Below, piece after piece: positions 60,066-64,000 of a DNA stretch of 64,000 nucleotides. Within the stretch, counting starts at the first letter, position 1. Every line of letters begins with the position of its first letter. The translations under genes and the position numbers were made by a program. The DNA is from Cellulomonas shaoxiangyii. Its GTDB lineage: Bacteria; Actinomycetota; Actinomycetes; Actinomycetales; Cellulomonadaceae. The notes under the pieces were generated by a model. That model was not told where the DNA came from. It made no database searches and saw nothing but the letters and a program-made list of their open reading frames with translations. The DNA is taken from NCBI RefSeq assembly GCF_004798685.1, contig NZ_CP039291.1, positions 1,860,001-1,924,000 of the forward strand. Reading direction: 5' to 3'.

Positions 60066-60760
60066 CAGTCCTCCTCCGCGGTGGGCGCGTACCGGCCCGC
60101 CAGCGCGGACTCGCCGTACTGCACCGTCCCGGTCAGCAGGTAGCCGGGGTTGTCCTCGTCGCTCTGCAGGACCATCGACTGGATCCGCGGGTCGGTGAGC
60201 CCGGGGATGGCGGCGAGCGCGTCGGCCAGAGCGGCGGCGTCCGGCACCGTCACCGTGGTCGCGGTGAAGCTGATCTGGCCCAGGCTCTGCGTCTGCAGCG
60301 GGTCACCCGGGGGTACCGCACTCACCACGGGCGTCGCACCCTGCGTCTGCAGCGTCTGGATCGCGGCGTCGGCCGGCAGCGCGGCGCGTACCTGGTCCAG
60401 GTACGGCTTCCACAGCACCTCGGTGGACGTGACGAGCTCCCGTGCCGAGCGCGCCGTGTCCAGCGCACCCATGACGCGCGGCACCTCCGCCAGCTCGTGC
60501 AGACGCCCCTGGAGGCGGACGGTGTCGGCCTGGGCCACCGTCAGGTCGTTGCGGGCGGCGGCCAGCTGGAACGCGCTCATCACGTAGGCGAGCCCCACGA
60601 CGAGGACCACCAGGAGCAGGGAGAGCAGTGCCCATCGCTTGACCTTGCGCAGGCCGCGCTCGGCGCTGACCTCGGGCGGGAGGAGGTTGACCTGCGGGAG
60701 GCGGAGGGTCGTGGCCGGTGCACCGGTGTCCCTGCCTGTCGTTGCTGTCCCGGCGCTCAT
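60065..60760 (-). CDS. pilN: Type IV pilus assembly protein PilN
   Basis: The protein has 231 residues. The N-terminal tail contains V-N-L-L-P-P-E, the conserved PilN motif that docks into PilM, then one transmembrane helix (about 45-65), a coiled coil and a C-terminal domain with F-T-A-T-T-V-T-V-P-D-A-A-A-L-A-D-A-L. ATG at 60760 overlaps pilM by 4 bp. Confidence 0.9.
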   Translation of the reverse strand: MSAGTATTGRDTGAPATTLRLPQVNLLPPEVSAERGLRKVKRWALLSLLLVVLVVGLAYVMSAFQLAAARNDLTVAQADTVRLQGRLHELAEVPRVMGALDTARSARELVTSTEVLWKPYLDQVRAALPADAAIQTLQTQGATPVVSAVPPGDPLQTQSLGQISFTATTVTVPDAAALADALAAIPGLTDPRIQSMVLQSDEDNPGYLLTGTVQYGESALAGRYAPTAEED

Positions 60761-61818
60761 GCTGCAGCTCCGAAGGCGAGACCGATCGGGAGGGCCGCGA
60801 CGGCCTGCTCCCCGTGGGGCGTGGCGCGCCGGCTGCCCTTGCGCACACGAACTCCGGCGAGCGGGTCCGCGAGGATGACGGGGAGCCGGGTGAGCGTCGC
60901 GAGGTACTGGCCGAACCCCGGCAGCGCCGCGCCGCCTCCTGTGACGAGGACCGCCTCGATCGGCGCCTCGCGGTGGTTGCCCGAATAGAACGCGATCGTT
61001 CCGCGCACGGCCTCGAGCAGCTTCTGTGCAGCCTCGTTGAGCGCGTCCGCCGCAGCGGCGTGCTCCGCCGGCGCCGCGTAGCCCAGTCCCAGGGCGCGCT
61101 TCGCCTCCTCGGCCTCCGGCCGGCCGATCCCCGCGGCGGCCGCCACGGCATCCGTGACCTGCTGGCCGCCCGACGGCAGCGTCCGAACCAGCCGGGGGAC
61201 GCCGTGAGCCGACACCACGACGTGGGTCAGGTGCGCGCCCACGTCGACGACGGCGACGGTCTGTGAGGCCAGCTCGCCACGGCAGACGGACCGCAGCAGA
61301 GCAAAGGCGTTCAGGTCGACCTGCGTCGGCCGCAGCCCGGCGCCGACCACCGCCAGGACGTTCGCGTTGACGGTGTCACGCTGGGCGGCGACGAGCATGC
61401 CCTTGAGCGTCCGGCCGGAGCGGCCTTCGAACTCGGAGACGGGGAAGAAGTCGAGCAGCGCGTCGTCCGTCGACATGGGCAGCACGCCCTGGACGTGGAA
61501 CGGCAGCGACTGCTTGATCTGGTTGTCGGGCAGCCACGGCAGGTCGAACTCGCGCACGAGCACGCGCTGGTTGCCGACGCCGATGACCACGTCCTTCGTG
61601 CCGAACTTCGCCTGGGCCCACAGCCGGCGCAGCGACGTCGAGACGACCTCCGCCTCTGTGACCTCGCCGTCGCGGACGGCGCCCGCCGGCAGCGGCGCCT
61701 CCCCGTAGCGGACGAGCGTCGCCGTTCCGCTCGCCGGGCCGCCCTTGCCGAACTCGACCTCCGCGGCACGCACCGTCGTGGTCCCGATGTCCAGCCCGAT
61801 CACACGCGAGCTCGCCAC
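60757..61818 (-). CDS. pilM: Type IV pilus assembly protein PilM
   Basis: The protein has 353 residues and an actin/FtsA-like ATP-binding fold: G-L-D-I-G-T-T-T-V-R-A-A near the start, V-A-V-V-D-V-G-A-H-L-T-H in the middle and V-L-V-T-G-G-G-A-A-L-P-G near the end. It is the cytoplasmic partner of PilN. GTG at 61818 follows a GGAGG site (rc of 61827-61832). A 76-bp gap separates it from pilD. Confidence 0.92.
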   Translation of the reverse strand: MASSRVIGLDIGTTTVRAAEVEFGKGGPASGTATLVRYGEAPLPAGAVRDGEVTEAEVVSTSLRRLWAQAKFGTKDVVIGVGNQRVLVREFDLPWLPDNQIKQSLPFHVQGVLPMSTDDALLDFFPVSEFEGRSGRTLKGMLVAAQRDTVNANVLAVVGAGLRPTQVDLNAFALLRSVCRGELASQTVAVVDVGAHLTHVVVSAHGVPRLVRTLPSGGQQVTDAVAAAAGIGRPEAEEAKRALGLGYAAPAEHAAAADALNEAAQKLLEAVRGTIAFYSGNHREAPIEAVLVTGGGAALPGFGQYLATLTRLPVILADPLAGVRVRKGSRRATPHGEQAVAALPIGLAFGAAA

Positions 61819-61894
61819 GTCCTCGTCCCTCCGTCGCCGATCTGCACGTCCTGCTATCGGCGCATTTCCGTGGGTACTTGAGGCAGCCGGCAGG

Positions 61895-62692
61895 TCAGGT
61901 GAGCGCGTCGAGGTAGGCGCGGGCGATCGGCTCGCCGGCCACCACACCGACAGCGGCCCCGACGAGCATCCACGGACCGAACGGCACGCTCGTCTTGCGG
62001 CCGGCGCGCCCCACGAGCGTGAGAACCAGGCCGAAGACGCCCCCGAGCAGAAAGGCCGCGAAGGCGCCGACGCCGACCGCACTCCAGCCGACCCAGCCGA
62101 GGTAGAGGCCCAGCACGCCGGCCAGCTTGACGTCCCCGAAACCCATTCCGCGAGGGTGGATGACGGCGAGCAGGAAGTAGAAGGCGAAGAGCCCGGCGCC
62201 GGCGACGGCCGCGCGCAGGAGTGCTCCTGGGTCGGCGGTGCCGCCCGGGTTCCAGGCGGCCAGCGCGAGCAGCGCCCCGCCTACGCCGTACGACGGCAGC
62301 ACGATGGCGTTGGGGAGACGGTGGACGTCGATGTCGATGAGCGTCAGGCAGACCGTGATCCCGGCGAGGTAGAGGAACGCCGGCACCTCCCACGACCAGC
62401 CGACGAGCAAGAACGTGCCAGCGAAGAGCAGGCCCGTCGCGAGCTCGACCACCGGGTAGCGCCACGAGATGGGCAGCTCGCACCGGCGGCACCGTCCTCG
62501 CAGCGCCAGCCACGAGATGACGGGGACGTTGTCGTACCAAGCGATCCGGGCGTGGCACCGGGGACAGGCGCTCGGCGGTGCCACAACGGACTCGCCGCGC
62601 GGTACCCGCCAGACGACGACGTTGAGGAACGACCCGACGAGCAACCCAAGGAGGCCGGTGACGACCACCCCGTACATCGTCAGGTCGACCAC
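61895..62692 (-). CDS. pilD: Prepilin peptidase (type IV leader peptidase)
   Basis: The protein has 265 residues and seven or eight hydrophobic helices. The N-terminal domain has the two zinc-binding pairs C-P-R-C and C-R-R-C; the aspartyl protease residues lie in L-I-D-I-D and G-M-G-F-G-D-V-K-L. It cleaves and methylates prepilins in the membrane. GTG at 62692 overlaps the upstream stop (TAGTG); ATG five codons later is an alternative. Confidence 0.92.
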   Translation of the reverse strand: MVDLTMYGVVVTGLLGLLVGSFLNVVVWRVPRGESVVAPPSACPRCHARIAWYDNVPVISWLALRGRCRRCELPISWRYPVVELATGLLFAGTFLLVGWSWEVPAFLYLAGITVCLTLIDIDVHRLPNAIVLPSYGVGGALLALAAWNPGGTADPGALLRAAVAGAGLFAFYFLLAVIHPRGMGFGDVKLAGVLGLYLGWVGWSAVGVGAFAAFLLGGVFGLVLTLVGRAGRKTSVPFGPWMLVGAAVGVVAGEPIARAYLDALT

Positions 62693-64000
62693 TACCCGTT
62701 CCTCACGTCGTCCGGCGTCTGCACGTCGCCCGAATAGCGCAGCGACCACTGGGCGTTCGCCCACCGCGGGAAGTACGGCGGTGAAGCGTACTGGAGCCGG
62801 TTGTCGTACCTGTAGTCCTTGGTATAGCCGTACTTGCGCGTCACGCCGCTCTCGGTGACCGAGCGCCCGACGATCCCGCGCCACCGCTGGGCGATGGAGC
62901 CGTAGACGAACAGGGTGCCCTGGTCGTTTCCGACCGCGTACTTCTGGACCAGGAACGAGTGCTGGAGCGTCTGGATCGAGCCGGCGATCTGCACGCCCGA
63001 CGTGGGGAACCTGCCGCCCGTCGTCGGGTCGTTGTAGCGCTTGGGCCACTCCCCCGCTGCGGCCGACTCGCCCGACGGAGCGCCCCAGTACCAGGGGCCG
63101 TAGGAGGAGCAGCCGAAGACCGTGTTCCGCGTGCAGTCGCGCCGGGAAGTGACCGTGACCATCCGCGGGTGGAACACCTCGACGGAGTTCGTGGCGACGA
63201 GGCCCAGCAGGTCCGGTGAACCGTCGCCGCGTCCGCCGGCCAGCACGAGGTCACCGGTGACGATCACCGACTCCGCCGAAGCCAGCGTGACGCGCCCCTC
63301 GACGACGCCCTCGGCGTACAGGTTGCCGCGGGCACACATCTTTGTCGTCTCCGTCATGTTGGTGTCGTGCGAGTACGAGAGCGGGGCTCCGCTCGCCGTG
63401 GTGCCGGCTGCGGCGTTCGTGAACGTCCCGAGCGGCAGCTCGCGGCCGGTGGGACCTCCGAGCTCCTTCTCGCGGCACTCGCGCATTGTGCCGGCGGCGG
63501 TTGCGACGTACAGGACCATCTCGTCCGGCACCGGAACGGTGGCACCGGCGGTGCCGTCGAGCTGGTCGAGCGTGCCGCAGGTGGGGCTGACGCCGGCGGG
63601 GGTCGGAATCGCGACGGGCGCGGTGTTGTTGTTGACGCTCCGCTTGTTCCACACCGTCATGGTGCCGCCGGCGTTGAACACCACCCGAGTCGACCCGCGG
63701 TAGTGGCACCCTGGGTGGTTCGCGAACTCGGCCGATGTGTCGTCGAGGTACAGCGGCTCACCGTAGACCGGGGAGACGCCATTGAAGTTCGCCACGCTGC
63801 CGGGGCGCAGGCAGTTCGCCTCCCACTGCGTGTTCGTCGTGCCGGGCGTCCGGCAGCGCGCGTCGGAGGTGGTGACACGCTTCTCGAAGGACGGCTTCAC
63901 CGTGCTGCCGGTGCGGCGACCGCTGAGGATCGTGTCGTTCGTGCGCACCGCGCCGTCGAGCACGTCGCCGCTGGTGAAGGTGATCTCCTGGCAGTTGTAG
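62692..64000 (-). CDS. Cysteine-rich pilus-associated hypothetical protein (partial, runs off the window)
   Basis: At least 435 residues are visible and the frame stays open at base 64000. It has no transmembrane helix in this part, at least nine cysteines, many T, S, G, N and Y, and lower GC at third positions than most neighbours. A repeated beta-rich pattern such as L-A-S-A-E-S-V-I-V-T-G-D-L-V-L-A-G-G suggests a secreted beta-structured protein. Direct overlap with pilD suggests a pilus-linked surface protein similar in position to PilX/PilY-type proteins; that role is inference. Confidence 0.7.
   Translation of the reverse strand, partial: YNCQEITFTSGDVLDGAVRTNDTILSGRRTGSTVKPSFEKRVTTSDARCRTPGTTNTQWEANCLRPGSVANFNGVSPVYGEPLYLDDTSAEFANHPGCHYRGSTRVVFNAGGTMTVWNKRSVNNNTAPVAIPTPAGVSPTCGTLDQLDGTAGATVPVPDEMVLYVATAAGTMRECREKELGGPTGRELPLGTFTNAAAGTTASGAPLSYSHDTNMTETTKMCARGNLYAEGVVEGRVTLASAESVIVTGDLVLAGGRGDGSPDLLGLVATNSVEVFHPRMVTVTSRRDCTRNTVFGCSSYGPWYWGAPSGESAAAGEWPKRYNDPTTGGRFPTSGVQIAGSIQTLQHSFLVQKYAVGNDQGTLFVYGSIAQRWRGIVGRSVTESGVTRKYGYTKDYRYDNRLQYASPPYFPRWANAQWSLRYSGDVQTPDDVRNG

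Overview
The window reads as chromosomal DNA of a very GC-rich actinobacterium. The evidence is GTG-rich starts, an almost complete lack of A/T-rich stretches, RbpA, mIHF, HelY, PafB/PafC, a GarA-like FHA protein and an FtsR-like MerR protein. Gene order repeatedly matches Mycobacterium tuberculosis blocks as I remember them (Rv1822-Rv1830, Rv2092c-Rv2096c, Rv1379-Rv1392, the efp/nusB/aroBKC block). A type IV pilus cluster next to the aro genes and the overall style suggest Cellulomonas or a close relative; the genus is inference. I see no rRNA, tRNA, CRISPR array, transposase or prophage.

Layout. 1-6.9 kb: start of a DEAD-box helicase, a CoA-binding protein, then a plus-strand block of phosphatidyltransferase, DUF881, Sbp, DUF881, FHA, FtsR-like MerR, bifunctional nuclease and a second MerR. 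6.9-13.4 kb: mixed small genes (ParA-like ATPase, metallo-hydrolase, acetyltransferase, membrane protein, NmrA-like protein, aldo/keto reductase) ending with rbpA behind a textbook sigma-R/SigH-type promoter. 13.5-24.1 kb, minus strand: lnt, a 600-bp structured non-coding gap, an amidohydrolase, helY, tatC, tatA, a coiled-coil membrane protein, pafC and pafB. 24.2-27.0 kb: DUF3866 protein, PH-like protein, hisG, hisE. 27.0-31.6 kb: riboflavin operon ribD-ribE-ribBA-ribH plus a PnuC/RibM-type transporter behind an FMN riboswitch; ribE carries an apparent one-base frameshift. 31.6-41.3 kb: rpe, rsmB, fmt, helicase-dead priA, metK, coaBC, rpoZ, gmk, mihF. 41.3-50.3 kb: pyrimidine operon pyrR-pyrB-pyrC-(PH-like)-carA-carB-pyrF with a PyrR RNA-binding loop beside the pyrR ribosome binding site. 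50.4-52.7 kb: a GGDEF-EAL c-di-GMP protein. 52.8-64 kb, minus strand: nusB, efp, a SatD-like regulator and small membrane partner, a DUF559/AbiEi-like gene bracketed by two related palindromes, aroB-aroK-aroC, and pilO-pilN-pilM-pilD with a cysteine-rich pilus-associated protein running off the end.

A recurring feature fixes many starts. About 19 genes have a -10-like hexamer (consensus TAnnnT) ending 6-8 nt before a GTG or ATG with no Shine-Dalgarno, the signature of leaderless transcription. Within operons, start and stop codons overlap instead (ATGA, GTGA, TGATG), implying translational coupling.

The best leads for something undescribed are the palindrome-bracketed DUF559 gene at 55.0-56.2 kb with the neighbouring SatD operator region, and the structured gap at 15.14-15.74 kb, which includes a plus-strand intrinsic-terminator-like hairpin although no plus-strand gene is visible there.
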